NCBI GenBank assembly: GCA_038125665.1
Contig: JAYPEI010000001.1
Span: forward strand, 1-64,000
Source: CAILUG01 sp038125665
GTDB taxonomy: Bacteria; Pseudomonadota; Gammaproteobacteria; Pseudomonadales; Pseudohongiellaceae
Length of the DNA stretch: 64,000 bases
Reading direction: 5' to 3'
The first letter of the stretch is position 1; each line of letters begins with the position of its first letter. The notes below the pieces were generated by a model. It had not been told where the DNA came from. It saw only the letters and a program-made list of their open reading frames with translations, and did not search any database. Position numbers and translations under genes: made by a program. Below are positions 53,855-63,052 of this stretch, in pieces.

Positions 53855-54716
53855 TTAAAGAAATCCTATACCGAAGCGCTGATACAGCCCCCATTGCCAT
53901 TCCAGCAATAAACCCAGCCAGATGAGCCTCATTGGCTATCATACTCAAGTTTAGGACTGTCATTAATATTAAAGAGATCAGCATGAAACCAATCAAACTA
54001 CGAGGGATAGTGATACCAGCCCGTGGAGCCAAGCTCCGCCACATCCAGATATAAGCAAACAGTCCATAAACAACTCCAGACATCCCCCCAAAGTAAATCG
54101 TTTCACCGTAGAGATACTGAGCCGAATTGGAAAGCAATCCCAGCATGGCTGTTAGTAAAGCGAAACTCAAAGAGCTTTGCCGTAATTCAATACGTTTACC
54201 GAGCTCCCAGAACCACAGCATGTTGAAGACAAGATGCAATATCCCACCATGTAACAAGGAGGGGGTCAACATACGCAAGATCAAAGCCGGGTTGAGACCT
54301 TGAAGCACCTCTGCCGCGTCGATTTGGCCACTCCCATGAGCTAAATCAGGAAAAAGCATGGCAAGCACTATAGAATTGGCACTTTGTAACGGAGCCAACC
54401 AGTAACTCAAAAGACAAGCTGTGATTATGAATAAGGTAAATGGCGACTGTATAAGTGCAGAACGAAAGTTTTTTCTAGCCCCATTACCAAACCAGAGCCA
54501 ACTAAACTGCCATGGATCTTTTTGCTCGGGGACTATTTCTCCCAGATCCCAACGTCTATGCAACTCTAAGGTCTCTTGCAGCTGTTCAACTCGGGCGACT
54601 AAGACCCATTGTTCATTCGCTTGCTGAATAACTTGGTGAGGAATTCGTTGTTGCCAAAGCAGACGCGAAAAACTAGCCAATGACTGCTCTTTGGGCACTA
54701 CCAGGGCCCGAAACAT
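53844..54716 (-). CDS. glpG: Rhomboid intramembrane protease GlpG
   Basis: 290 residues. A cytosolic N-terminal rhomboid-N domain (about 1-65) precedes six membrane helices. Catalytic Ser213 is in GGMSGVVYG and His265 in ANEAHLAGF, with the HGGILHLVFNMLWFWELG loop before. It cleaves membrane proteins inside the bilayer. It starts two bases after the nadK stop, which suggests coupling. Confidence 0.93.
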   Translation of the reverse strand: MFRALVVPKEQSLASFSRLLWQQRIPHQVIQQANEQWVLVARVEQLQETLELHRRWDLGEIVPEQKDPWQFSWLWFGNGARKNFRSALIQSPFTLFIITACLLSYWLAPLQSANSIVLAMLFPDLAHGSGQIDAAEVLQGLNPALILRMLTPSLLHGGILHLVFNMLWFWELGKRIELRQSSLSFALLTAMLGLLSNSAQYLYGETIYFGGMSGVVYGLFAYIWMWRSLAPRAGITIPRSLIGFMLISLILMTVLNLSMIANEAHLAGFIAGMAMGAVSALRYRISLNDK

Positions 54717-54718
54717 AA

Positions 54719-55615
54719 TTATTTATCCTTTTGTTGACCAGGCCGGCGTGACCATCCTAGTTTTGATCGGCAAGTTGCGTAATAGTCATAATCCTCCGGA
54801 TGCAGTAGCTGGAGTTCTGCAGTCTTTCGCCTTATTTCAAGCACTTGCCCAGACTCACAGGTATGAACCATTGTGCCATCACAAGAAAGATGAGGCACTA
54901 CACCATGGCGTTTACCAATAATTATTTTTATAACACTGTGGCTATTAACCACTATTGGACGTGAACTTAAAGAATGTGGATACATAGGAATAAGGACAAG
55001 GGCATCAAGGCGCGGGTGCATAATTGGTCCTCCAGCTGACATTGCATAAGCAGTGGATCCAGTTGGAGTGGCGACTATCAGACCATCTGAACTTTGATGA
55101 TAAACAAATTGATCGTCGACATATAAGTCAAATTCAATCATCTGCGCAGCTACACCAGGATGTAAGACTATATCGTTCATGGCCTTACCTAGCATGCGCT
55201 TTGTGACTGAATCAGAGCACAACTCAACATCCAATAGGAACCTAGGTTCTAAGCGATATTTACCCTGCATAATTTTAGCAAGACTTAACTCTATGTCGTC
55301 AGGCAAAATATCTGTCAAAAAGCCAAGGCGCCCCCTATTCACACCAACCACCGGCACTCCTTGCTCAGCCAGTGTGGCTGCAGCCTTTAACATTGAGCCA
55401 TCGCCCCCTACAACTATAACTAACTGACAACAATGCCCCATCTGCGTTCTATCCACTACGGGCATACTGGAATTATTCAACAGCTCTGCTACTGAGCTAT
55501 CAACTCGTATAGACAGCATTGGATAAGCTGAAAGCGCATTAATTAAGGCATGCAAAGTATCGAGAATATCTCGATTATCACGACGACTTATAATTCCAAC
55601 TGAACTAAATTGCAA
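54719..55615 (-). CDS. nadK: NAD kinase
   Basis: 298 residues. GGDGS (70-74, in VVGGDGSMLKAA) is the catalytic motif. AMNDIVLHP and TGSTAYAMSAGGPIMHP follow, with SSRPIVV near the C-terminus. It phosphorylates NAD to NADP. First gene of the nadK-glpG-DUF1315-DUF2797-pepN run. Confidence 0.96.
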   Translation of the reverse strand: MQFSSVGIISRRDNRDILDTLHALINALSAYPMLSIRVDSSVAELLNNSSMPVVDRTQMGHCCQLVIVVGGDGSMLKAAATLAEQGVPVVGVNRGRLGFLTDILPDDIELSLAKIMQGKYRLEPRFLLDVELCSDSVTKRMLGKAMNDIVLHPGVAAQMIEFDLYVDDQFVYHQSSDGLIVATPTGSTAYAMSAGGPIMHPRLDALVLIPMYPHSLSSRPIVVNSHSVIKIIIGKRHGVVPHLSCDGTMVHTCESGQVLEIRRKTAELQLLHPEDYDYYATCRSKLGWSRRPGQQKDK

Positions 55616-55698
55616 AATTGATTTCCTAGTATTTGAAAATTAACTCGAAGATTTGTTCAACTCATGATTAAGTATAGCATCAGAGTGCGCTCTTAGCT

Positions 55699-56682
55699 TT
55701 ATTCACCAAGCCAAGCGGCCTTACCTCTACGCCCTTGTAATCCTCCCGTATGGACCAATAAGATATGGGCTGGCGACTCCACAACACCCTGAGGCAGAGT
55801 CTCCATGGCGTAAACTAGTTTGGCAGTGTAGATAGGGTCCAGCAAGATGTTATTTGTTTTTTCAAATCGTTTCAGGGAATTTAGTAAGGGTTGATTCACC
55901 TTACCAAACCCACCGCAATGGGCATGTTCCAATACTTGCCATGACGACAATGGGCTGAGCTGTTCTTTTAGAAGAAATCTCTTAATCTCACGATGTAGGT
56001 AGCCCTCACCTTGCATAGTCTGTACTCCTAATACTGGTAAGGACTGCGTTGAGATAAGTGCCGCCATCGTAGTTCCAGTGCCACACGCAAGCGCAAAGTG
56101 TGTTACTCCCAATGCTTCCACCATAGGCTTTAAGCTCCTAAAGAGACTATGGAGCCCGACAATCCCATGCCGGCCCCCTCCTCCTTCTGGAATCACCCAG
56201 CATTCACCAAAGCGCTTGAGCAGATCTTGATGAGACTCTTGGCTTCTAACTACACAATCATTGCGTGTATAGCGAGCATATTCCTCACGGGTTGCCGGAA
56301 TAATTTCAACACCACTGCTACGTAAGTCTTTTAATGTACATGTATCTTGTACAGGGTTAAATGAAACGGACTCAAGTCCTGAGGGGTATAAACCACGCAC
56401 TATTGCGGTCACTTTGAAATCAGTTAGATTTGCTACCTCAGATAGAGCATGCAGATGATTAGACCAGCGCCCTCCAAAGCTAAGCAAATGATTCTTTCCC
56501 TGTTCAAAGGCAGATTGTAGATGCCCTTGTAGTTTATAAAGCTTATTCCCACCAAGCTGTCCATTTAATTGATCTAGCCTCAACATGGAAAAAATTAGCC
56601 CATCATCTCGAGCATGGATATGTATTGGCTCTATCGAGGACTGCAGGAATGGCTCTGCATTGAAGAGGATTTTTGAGTACAT
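55699..56682 (-). CDS. ACC deaminase/D-cysteine desulfhydrase-family PLP enzyme
   Basis: 327 residues of the fold II PLP family. The lysine that binds PLP is probably Lys50 in GGNKLYKLQG. LLSFGGRWSNHLHALS and WVIPEGGGGRHGIVGL (phosphate loop), then ACGTGTTMAAL follow. Relatives are 1-aminocyclopropane-1-carboxylate deaminase and D-cysteine desulfhydrase. Sequence alone does not separate them, and true ACC deaminases are less common. It stands alone between nadK and the tRNA genes. Confidence 0.82.
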   Translation of the reverse strand: MYSKILFNAEPFLQSSIEPIHIHARDDGLIFSMLRLDQLNGQLGGNKLYKLQGHLQSAFEQGKNHLLSFGGRWSNHLHALSEVANLTDFKVTAIVRGLYPSGLESVSFNPVQDTCTLKDLRSSGVEIIPATREEYARYTRNDCVVRSQESHQDLLKRFGECWVIPEGGGGRHGIVGLHSLFRSLKPMVEALGVTHFALACGTGTTMAALISTQSLPVLGVQTMQGEGYLHREIKRFLLKEQLSPLSSWQVLEHAHCGGFGKVNQPLLNSLKRFEKTNNILLDPIYTAKLVYAMETLPQGVVESPAHILLVHTGGLQGRRGKAAWLGE

Positions 56683-56793
56683 CAGACTTTCACAGATTCT
56701 TTACCCACTGACTGTTCTGAAAAAACTCATTGTGTAAATTGTATGTATCGGTTAGAAAGCTTGGCTAACGCGTTCGCAGGGAGAGAAAAAGAA

Positions 56794-56870
56794 TGGCGAC
56801 CCGGAAGGGACTCGAACCCTCGACCTCCGCCGTGACAGGGCGGCATTCTAACCAACTGAACTACCGGGCC
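56794..56870 (-). tRNA. tRNA-Asp (GTC)
   Basis: 77 bases with encoded CCA. The acceptor GGCCCGG pairs with CCGGGTC (one G-T pair). The anticodon loop CTGTCAC gives GTC. T-loop GGTTCGAGTCC. Confidence 0.95.
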
Positions 56871-57003
56871 ATTCTTTTATTCAAGCAGCTTTCTTTTTTG
56901 CTGCAGTCATCTCACACCTAAATCTCAAGAAGAGAGGATTAGAGATTAACAATTTATCTTGAAGATCAAAAGATAAAGTTTAAACACTAACTCATATAGG
57001 CTG

Positions 57004-57079
57004 TGGTGGGTGAAGAGGGACTTGAACCCCCGACATTCGCCTTGTAAGGGCGACGCTCTACCAGCTGAGCTATTCACCC
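57004..57079 (-). tRNA. tRNA-Val (TAC)
   Basis: 76 bases with encoded CCA. The acceptor GGGTGAA pairs with TTCACCC, and the anticodon loop CTTACAA gives TAC. The pair Val-Asp on the minus strand is a common gammaproteobacterial order. Confidence 0.95.
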
Positions 57080-57180
57080 GCAGCGCTAAGGATGGGCATT
57101 TTACCTGCCTCGTTTCCTCTGTCAATTATTTGTTAAAATAAACTCAGATTATTTTTTTAAAAATCATCAGGAATCAGCAC

Positions 57181-57537
57181 ATGGATATTTATAAAGAGTT
57201 TTCTTTTGAGGCTGCACATCACCTCCCTAATGTCCCTGAGGGTCATAAATGTAAACGTTTACATGGGCATTCATTCCGTGTCGAGGTGCACGTAGAAGGC
57301 CCTCTAGATCCTATCCTAGGCTGGGTAATGGATTTCGCAGACCTCAAGAGGGTAGTTAAGCCCATAATTTCAAGGCTAGACCATTATTATCTGAATGATA
57401 TTCCTGGCTTAGAAAACCCTACCAGTGAAGTAATCGCAGGGTGGCTTTGGCATGCTATCAAGCCAGAATTACCTGAACTGAGTATCATTGTTGTCAATGA
57501 AACTTGTACAAGCGGCTGTACTTACCGGGGAGAATAG
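57181..57537 (+). CDS. queD: 6-carboxy-5,6,7,8-tetrahydropterin synthase QueD
   Basis: 118 residues. Zinc and catalytic residues are in FEAAHHLPNVPEGHKCKRLHGHSFRVEVHV, with catalytic-type Cys24 and zinc ligands including His28 and His30. The C-terminal ENPTSEVIAGWLW and VNETCTSGCTYRG are the usual QueD ends. It turns dihydroneopterin triphosphate into 6-carboxytetrahydropterin, the second step to queuosine. queF is at 34663. It converges on ung. Confidence 0.95.
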   Translation: MDIYKEFSFEAAHHLPNVPEGHKCKRLHGHSFRVEVHVEGPLDPILGWVMDFADLKRVVKPIISRLDHYYLNDIPGLENPTSEVIAGWLWHAIKPELPELSIIVVNETCTSGCTYRGE

Positions 57538-57544
57538 TGAGACT

Positions 57545-58231
57545 CTAGTCAGGCAGTTGCCAGTCAATTGGTTCTCTACCCTGGTTGATCAACCAATCAT
57601 TTGCGCGCGAGAAGTGCCCGTTGCCAAAGAACCCTCTGTAAGCAGACAAAGGGGATGGGTGCGGACTGCGAAGCACTAGATGCCTGGAGCTGTCTACTTT
57701 AGCGACTTTGTTCTGCGCATAAGATCCCCATAACAAAAATACTAAGCTAATAGGCAAGTCGTTGATCACCTCAATCACTCTGTCTGTAAATCTCTCCCAA
57801 CCCCAGTCCTTGTGAGAAGCAGGTTTATGTTGTTCCACTGTTAGCACACAATTCAACAATAATACCCCCTGCTTTGCCCAGTGCTCTAGATTTCCATGTC
57901 TTGCCGAAGGAATTCCTAGATCACGCTCTAGTTCCTTATAAATATTGATTAGCGAAGGGGGGGCAGGTATACCATATTCTACTGAAAAAGAGAGCCCGTG
58001 TGCTTGCCCAGGGTTATGGTAAGGATCCTGCCCCAAAATAACGACGCGAATATCTTGTGGTTGAGTGGAGTTAAATGCATTAAAAATAAGTTCGCTAGGT
58101 GGACAGATGACCTTTCCTTCGCGCTTTGCAGTGAGAAGTTTGTTACGTAGCTCCTGCATATAGGGCTGCTTAAGCTCTTCACCAAGAAGAGCATGCCAGC
58201 TCCCAAGTAAACTTCCTTTTTGTTGATTCAC
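57545..58231 (-). CDS. ung: Uracil-DNA glycosylase
   Basis: 228 residues. The water-activating motif GQDPYHNPGQAHG holds Asp69, and the DNA-intercalation loop HPSPLSAYRG holds His191. LLNCVLTVE is also conserved. It removes uracil from DNA, complementing the dUTPase at 37364. It follows lysS by six bases. Confidence 0.96.
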   Translation of the reverse strand: MNQQKGSLLGSWHALLGEELKQPYMQELRNKLLTAKREGKVICPPSELIFNAFNSTQPQDIRVVILGQDPYHNPGQAHGLSFSVEYGIPAPPSLINIYKELERDLGIPSARHGNLEHWAKQGVLLLNCVLTVEQHKPASHKDWGWERFTDRVIEVINDLPISLVFLLWGSYAQNKVAKVDSSRHLVLRSPHPSPLSAYRGFFGNGHFSRANDWLINQGREPIDWQLPD

Positions 58232-58237
58232 AACTAA

Positions 58238-59740
58238 CTAATCTAGTTGTGGTCGCATATGAGGGAACAGTAGCACATCACGAATAGATGGCTGATCAGT
58301 GTAAAGCATAATCAAGCGATCAATACCAATCCCCTCGCCTGCTGTTGGTGGGAGACCGTATTCTAAAGCTGCAATATAGTCATGGTCGAAATGCATAGCT
58401 TCCATGTCACCAGCGTCTTTAGCCTCGACCTGTGCTCTAAAACGTTGAGCCTGGTCTTCAGGGTCGTTTAACTCGGAGAACCCATTGGCAATTTCGCGTC
58501 CTCCAATATAGAGTTCAAAGCGATCTGTAACTTCACCATTGGTGTCACTACGACGAGCCAGCGGAGAAACTTCAGTTGGATACTCTGTGATAAAAGTGGG
58601 TTCTATCAGTGTGTGCTCAACTTTTGCTTCGAAAATCTCCATCAACAAGCGTCCATGCCCCCACTGGGCCTGTGGTTCAACACCACATTGACTAGCTAGT
58701 TTCTTGAGTGAGTCGATGTTTTCAAGCTGCTCTTTAGAAACTCCAGGGAGGTGAGTTAGTACAGCATCCTTAACACTGATACGTGAAAAAGTCTTACCAA
58801 AATCCAGGGTATGCCCCTGATAATTTAGGTTAGTAGTACCGAGACAATTAACAGCAACATGCCTTAGCATTTGTTCGGTGAGATCCATTAACTCGTGATA
58901 ATCCGTGTATGCCTGATAGAACTCTAACATGGTAAATTCTGGATTATGACGGGTGGATAAACCCTCATTACGAAAATTTCTATTTATTTCGTAGACTCGC
59001 TCAAATCCCCCAACCACTAACCTCTTCAAGTAAAGCTCTGGTGCTATACGGAGATACATATCTTGATCAAGTGCATTATGATGAGTGATAAACGGTCTAG
59101 CAACAGCTCCACCTGGGATCACCTGCATCATCGGCGTTTCAACTTCCATATAATCACGAGCGTTCATGAAACGGCGAATACAATCAATAATTTTTGAACG
59201 CAAAATAAATGTATGGCGTGTCTCTTCATTGGCAATCAGATCAACATAGCGCTGGCGATAGCGCTGCTCGGTATCATGAAGACCATGGTATTTATCTGGT
59301 AATGGTCGTAATGATTTCGTCAAAAGTTCTAATTTAGTAGCCCAAACTGAGAGTTCTCCTTTGCCAGTTCTAAAAACACGACCTGTCACTCCAACAATAT
59401 CACCCAAATCTAGCGACTTATTAAGCGCATTCTGGGCTTCATCATATTCCTTATGGTTCAAATAAAGCTGCAACTGACCAGTGCCATCCTGAATAACTAT
59501 GAAGGGACCTCTCATGCGAATAATTCTACCGGCCACTTTCGCAGGAGGCTTAGACTCTTCTAAAGCCTCTCTGGATTCTACTCCAAAATTATCTTGTAAA
59601 TCTGTAGCGAGAGCATCACGACGAAAAGTGTTCGGAAACGCAGAGCCAGACTTACGCAGCGTAGTTAATTTCTCGCGACGTTGTGCTATGAGTTTATTGT
59701 CATCTTGCGCATCTAATTGAGAGGGTCTTTCCTGGCTCAT
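58238..59740 (-). CDS. lysS: Lysyl-tRNA synthetase (class II)
   Basis: 500 residues. The N-terminal OB-fold anticodon domain (VAGRIIRMRGPFIVIQDGTGQLQLYL) is followed by the class II core: motif 1 region FMNARDYMEVETPMMQ, motif 2 FERVYEINRNFRNEGLSTRHNPEFTMLE, motif 3 GEGIGIDRLIML. It charges tRNA-Lys. It lies 51 bases after prfB, the standard prfB-lysS order. Confidence 0.97.
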   Translation of the reverse strand: MSQERPSQLDAQDDNKLIAQRREKLTTLRKSGSAFPNTFRRDALATDLQDNFGVESREALEESKPPAKVAGRIIRMRGPFIVIQDGTGQLQLYLNHKEYDEAQNALNKSLDLGDIVGVTGRVFRTGKGELSVWATKLELLTKSLRPLPDKYHGLHDTEQRYRQRYVDLIANEETRHTFILRSKIIDCIRRFMNARDYMEVETPMMQVIPGGAVARPFITHHNALDQDMYLRIAPELYLKRLVVGGFERVYEINRNFRNEGLSTRHNPEFTMLEFYQAYTDYHELMDLTEQMLRHVAVNCLGTTNLNYQGHTLDFGKTFSRISVKDAVLTHLPGVSKEQLENIDSLKKLASQCGVEPQAQWGHGRLLMEIFEAKVEHTLIEPTFITEYPTEVSPLARRSDTNGEVTDRFELYIGGREIANGFSELNDPEDQAQRFRAQVEAKDAGDMEAMHFDHDYIAALEYGLPPTAGEGIGIDRLIMLYTDQPSIRDVLLFPHMRPQLD

Positions 59741-59791
59741 GATGTGTCACATTCTCTTTGATCAATTAATTAATAGTAAGCTGGCGAATAA

Positions 59792-60890
59792 TTACAAGCC
59801 CATTTTTAAACTTGCTTCCATAAATTTATCTAATGCGCCATCCAATACTGCACCAGTGTTTGTCATTTCAACACCTGTACGCAAATCTTTAATCCTTGAC
59901 TGGTCAAGAACATAAGAACGAATTTGAGAACCCCAGCCAATGTCAGCTTTTTCATCTTCAATTTTTTGCTGATTCTCACGTTTTTTTTGCATTTCCATTT
60001 CATAGAGTTTTGCTTTTAACTGTTTAAGTGCCATATCTCGATTCTTATGCTGAGATCGCTCACTCTGACACTGAACGACGATGCCTGAAGGCTCGTGTGT
60101 CATCCTAATGGCAGAATCAGTTTTATTCACATGTTGTCCACCCGCACCTGATGCTCGGTAAGTATCTACGCGGACTTTACTCATATCTATCTCTACATCA
60201 ATTTCGTCATCTATTTCTGGAGAGACAAAGACAGACGCAAAGGAGGTATGGCGGCGATTGCCGGAATCGAAAGGAGATTTTCGAACTAATCTATGTACTC
60301 CTGTCTCGGTACGCAACCAGCCGAAAGCGTGATTTCCTTGAACGTAGATTGTAGCACTTTTTATTCCTGCAACCTCTCCAGCAGATGCTTCCATCAACTC
60401 AGCTTTGAACTCGTGTTCATCACACCAACGCAAATACATTCGTAGAAGCATTTCAGCCCAATCTTGTGCTTCGGTCCCCCCAGAACCAGCCTGAATATCA
60501 ACGTATGCATTTCTAGCGTCCATTTCACCAGAAAACATTCTTAGGAATTCTAGCTCATCAAGCGTTTGCTCAGCTTTTTCTAGTTCAGTTTTTGCTTCTT
60601 CAAAAAGAGAACTATCATTGTCCGCCGCAGCTAATTCAATGATCTCTGCTATCTCTGTAAATTGGCTTTCTAAAGCGAGGATAGTATTGACTACACGAGC
60701 TAAATCAGCTCTTTCTCTACCAAGGGCCTGAGCTCGCTCTGGCACGTCCCAGACTGAACTTTCACCTAATTCTAACTCTACTTCAGCTAGTCGTTCCTGT
60801 TTAATCTCGAAGTTAAAGATACCCCCTAAGCACATCGATTCGTGCTAGGGCATCGCTAATAAATTGCAGGGAAGCATTTACTTCCAGCAT
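59792..60890 (-). CDS. prfB: Peptide chain release factor 2, expressed by +1 programmed frameshift
   Basis: Read from ATG 60890: 25 codons matching the E. coli RF2 start in form and length (MLEV...ARIDVLRGYL). Then there is an in-frame stop, then a +1 shift into the long frame. The body has the codon-reading SPF tripeptide (VRKSPFDSGN) and the catalytic GGQ (SGAGGQHVNK). It terminates translation at UGA and UAA. The frameshift signal is intact (AGGGGG, then CTT), except that the stop is TAA instead of TGA, which is unusual. An annotation that ignores the shift would wrongly start in the long frame near 60835. lysS follows. Confidence 0.93.
60812..60827 (-). promoter_or_regulatory. prfB +1 frameshift site with a TAA stop
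   Basis: On the minus strand: AGG GGG TAT CTT TAA C. The AGGGGG (60822-60827) is the internal Shine-Dalgarno-like element 3 bases before the slippery CTT (60816-60818), as in E. coli. The in-frame stop at 60813-60815 is TAA, where the standard site has TGA. After slipping, AAC (Asn) is read where other RF2 have GAC (Asp). Confidence 0.9.
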
Positions 60891-61002
60891 GCATAAATCT
60901 CCCATTGCTAAATAATTTGAGGATATACATTCTACCTTTGAGAGACTGCATAAGCTACACTAAACTCCATGTATCTTGGCGTGTAGGATTCCTATTCCAC
61001 TT

Positions 61003-62934
61003 ATGACGTACAGATCCAAATATGCCAAACTGAACTGGAACGCTCAGGGTCTACCTTACTCTGAATATTTTGGTGATGTCTACTACTCTAGAGCGGACCC
61101 ATTAGGTGAAAGCTCTTATGTTTTCCATGTAGCCAACAAACTGCAAGATCGCTTCGAAAATCCAACCAATACCCATTTTGTAATTGGTGAATTAGGTTTT
61201 GGAGCCGGACTAAATTTCCTAAATACTGTAAAGCTTTGGTGTGGGCACGCCAGGTCAAATCAGGTACTACATTATTTAAGCTTCGAACAATTCCCTCTCA
61301 CCCGTGAGGATATAAATCGCGTCCTATGCCTTTTCCCCAGCTTAGGTCAATACAAACAAATATTAATGCAAGTCTATGATCCTAGCTGCACAGGTTCAAG
61401 ACAATGGCTTTTAAAATTTAGTTCTCATACAGTGATATTAACTCTCTGCCTACAAGATGCTCGTGATGAACTAGCTAATCTTGCCAATCATGCTGAAAAT
61501 GAAACTCCACCATTTCAGGTCGACTGCTGGTTTTTGGATGGATTTGCTCCACGCTGTAATCCTGAACTTTGGACTCACGAGCTTATTCAAGATATCGCTT
61601 ACCTCAGTCATCAACAAACTACGTTAAGTTCCTACTCAGTAGCAGGGAATTTCAAAAAAGCCCTACAAAATGCAGGTTTCCACTATCAAAAAGTTACAGG
61701 CTTTGCGGGTAAAAAGCATATGCTACACGCTCAAGCTTCATCGACCTTCTCTGCGCCCCCAGAAAGAAATTTAGGTACCATAGCCATCATTGGAAGCGGA
61801 CTAGCAGGTTGTGCTCTTGCTTCACAATTATCCGCTCTTGGTATTACCACTCACGTTTTTGACTCAGAAAAAGTTATAGCATCTGGAGCTTCAGGCAACT
61901 CTCGAGGTATCTTACACTACAAGCCTTCAACACAAGATAGCCTTGATAACTACTTCACACTACACGCATATTTGCATGCTTTAGGTCATTACAAATCACT
62001 ACATATACCGGAAACTATTTTCAATCCTATAGGGGTTGTCCAATATATGAATAATAACGGCAGGCAAAAACGTTTCGAGAAATTATCAACAACACGGCTC
62101 TATCCTGAAGAAATTTTTTCTGTAAATGAATCAAAACAACAGCTCTACTTCAGTCAAGCAGGCTGGTTAAATCCTGCTGCTCTATGTCAGTGGTACTTGG
62201 ATCAGAATTACGAAAAACTAATACTGCGATTTAAACACCAACTAGTCGGTATAAGTCCAGATTCTCAACAGTGGGAATTACAGTTTTTAGTAGAACGAAA
62301 AGAGGAAATCTTCTTCAGAGCAGATCACGTTGTGTTGTGTAACGCTGCTGATGCTATGACTATCAATGGTATAAATACAATCACAGATCAAGTCTTACCT
62401 TTAATTGGAAATCTAGGTCAAGTTGACCACTTCAAAGTTTCAGAGGATCTTATAACTGATCAATCAGTGAAATGTGGTAGCGGCTATGTAATCAAAGATG
62501 CCGAAAGTGTCACTATGGGTGGAACATACTTTCTAGGGCCAGATACAGCTTGTAATCGCGAATTACATACACTTGAGCATTTACGACACAGTGCTGATCT
62601 GGGCTTGGAAGAGCATCTTTACAAGCATCTTATAGCTTCCTTACAAACAAAGAATCGGAACTTACTAGAGCAACGCGTTTCAGTACGTTGTACGTTGCCA
62701 GATAGAATGCCGGCTGTTGGACCATTGGATAACAGCCATCATTCTCAGATCAAAGGACTTTGGTTAAATATTGCACATGGATCACATGGATTATCACGCA
62801 CGCCGTTAGCAGCTGCACTTATAGCTAGTCAAATGCTAAAAGTACCTTCACCTATACCTACGACTTTACACAAAGTTGTCGCACCCCAAAGGTTTTGGAC
62901 TGCTCGAGATAAAACGCAAAAATTTTACAGCTAA
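61003..62934 (+). CDS. mnmC: Bifunctional tRNA mnm5s2U biosynthesis protein MnmC
   Basis: 643 residues from ATG 61003; an in-frame TTG start at 60976 is less likely. The N-terminal methyltransferase domain (about 1-245) has GELGFGAGLNFLNT and DCWFLDGFAPRCNPELW. The C-terminal FAD oxidase domain opens with IAIIGSGLAGCALASQLSALG near residue 260 and ends with GLWLNIAHGSHGLSRTPLAA. It converts cmnm5s2U to mnm5s2U at position 34 of several tRNAs. Divergent from prfB. Confidence 0.95.
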   Translation: MTYRSKYAKLNWNAQGLPYSEYFGDVYYSRADPLGESSYVFHVANKLQDRFENPTNTHFVIGELGFGAGLNFLNTVKLWCGHARSNQVLHYLSFEQFPLTREDINRVLCLFPSLGQYKQILMQVYDPSCTGSRQWLLKFSSHTVILTLCLQDARDELANLANHAENETPPFQVDCWFLDGFAPRCNPELWTHELIQDIAYLSHQQTTLSSYSVAGNFKKALQNAGFHYQKVTGFAGKKHMLHAQASSTFSAPPERNLGTIAIIGSGLAGCALASQLSALGITTHVFDSEKVIASGASGNSRGILHYKPSTQDSLDNYFTLHAYLHALGHYKSLHIPETIFNPIGVVQYMNNNGRQKRFEKLSTTRLYPEEIFSVNESKQQLYFSQAGWLNPAALCQWYLDQNYEKLILRFKHQLVGISPDSQQWELQFLVERKEEIFFRADHVVLCNAADAMTINGINTITDQVLPLIGNLGQVDHFKVSEDLITDQSVKCGSGYVIKDAESVTMGGTYFLGPDTACNRELHTLEHLRHSADLGLEEHLYKHLIASLQTKNRNLLEQRVSVRCTLPDRMPAVGPLDNSHHSQIKGLWLNIAHGSHGLSRTPLAAALIASQMLKVPSPIPTTLHKVVAPQRFWTARDKTQKFYS

Positions 62935-63052
62935 TCTGCTGTTAACCTTATGTGGCTATAAATTTTCCTATCAAAGGGTTGCTTATTTTCTGGCTAACCT
63001 AAGATGCAAACAAAAATTAAAAGGTCTACATTAGATACAAAAAGATAAAATG

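Noticed and set aside
56884..56906. GCAGC...GCTGC hairpin with a T run in its loop between tRNA-Asp and tRNA-Val
   Set aside because: The stem is 5 bases and the T run is in the loop instead of after the stem, so it is not a terminator.
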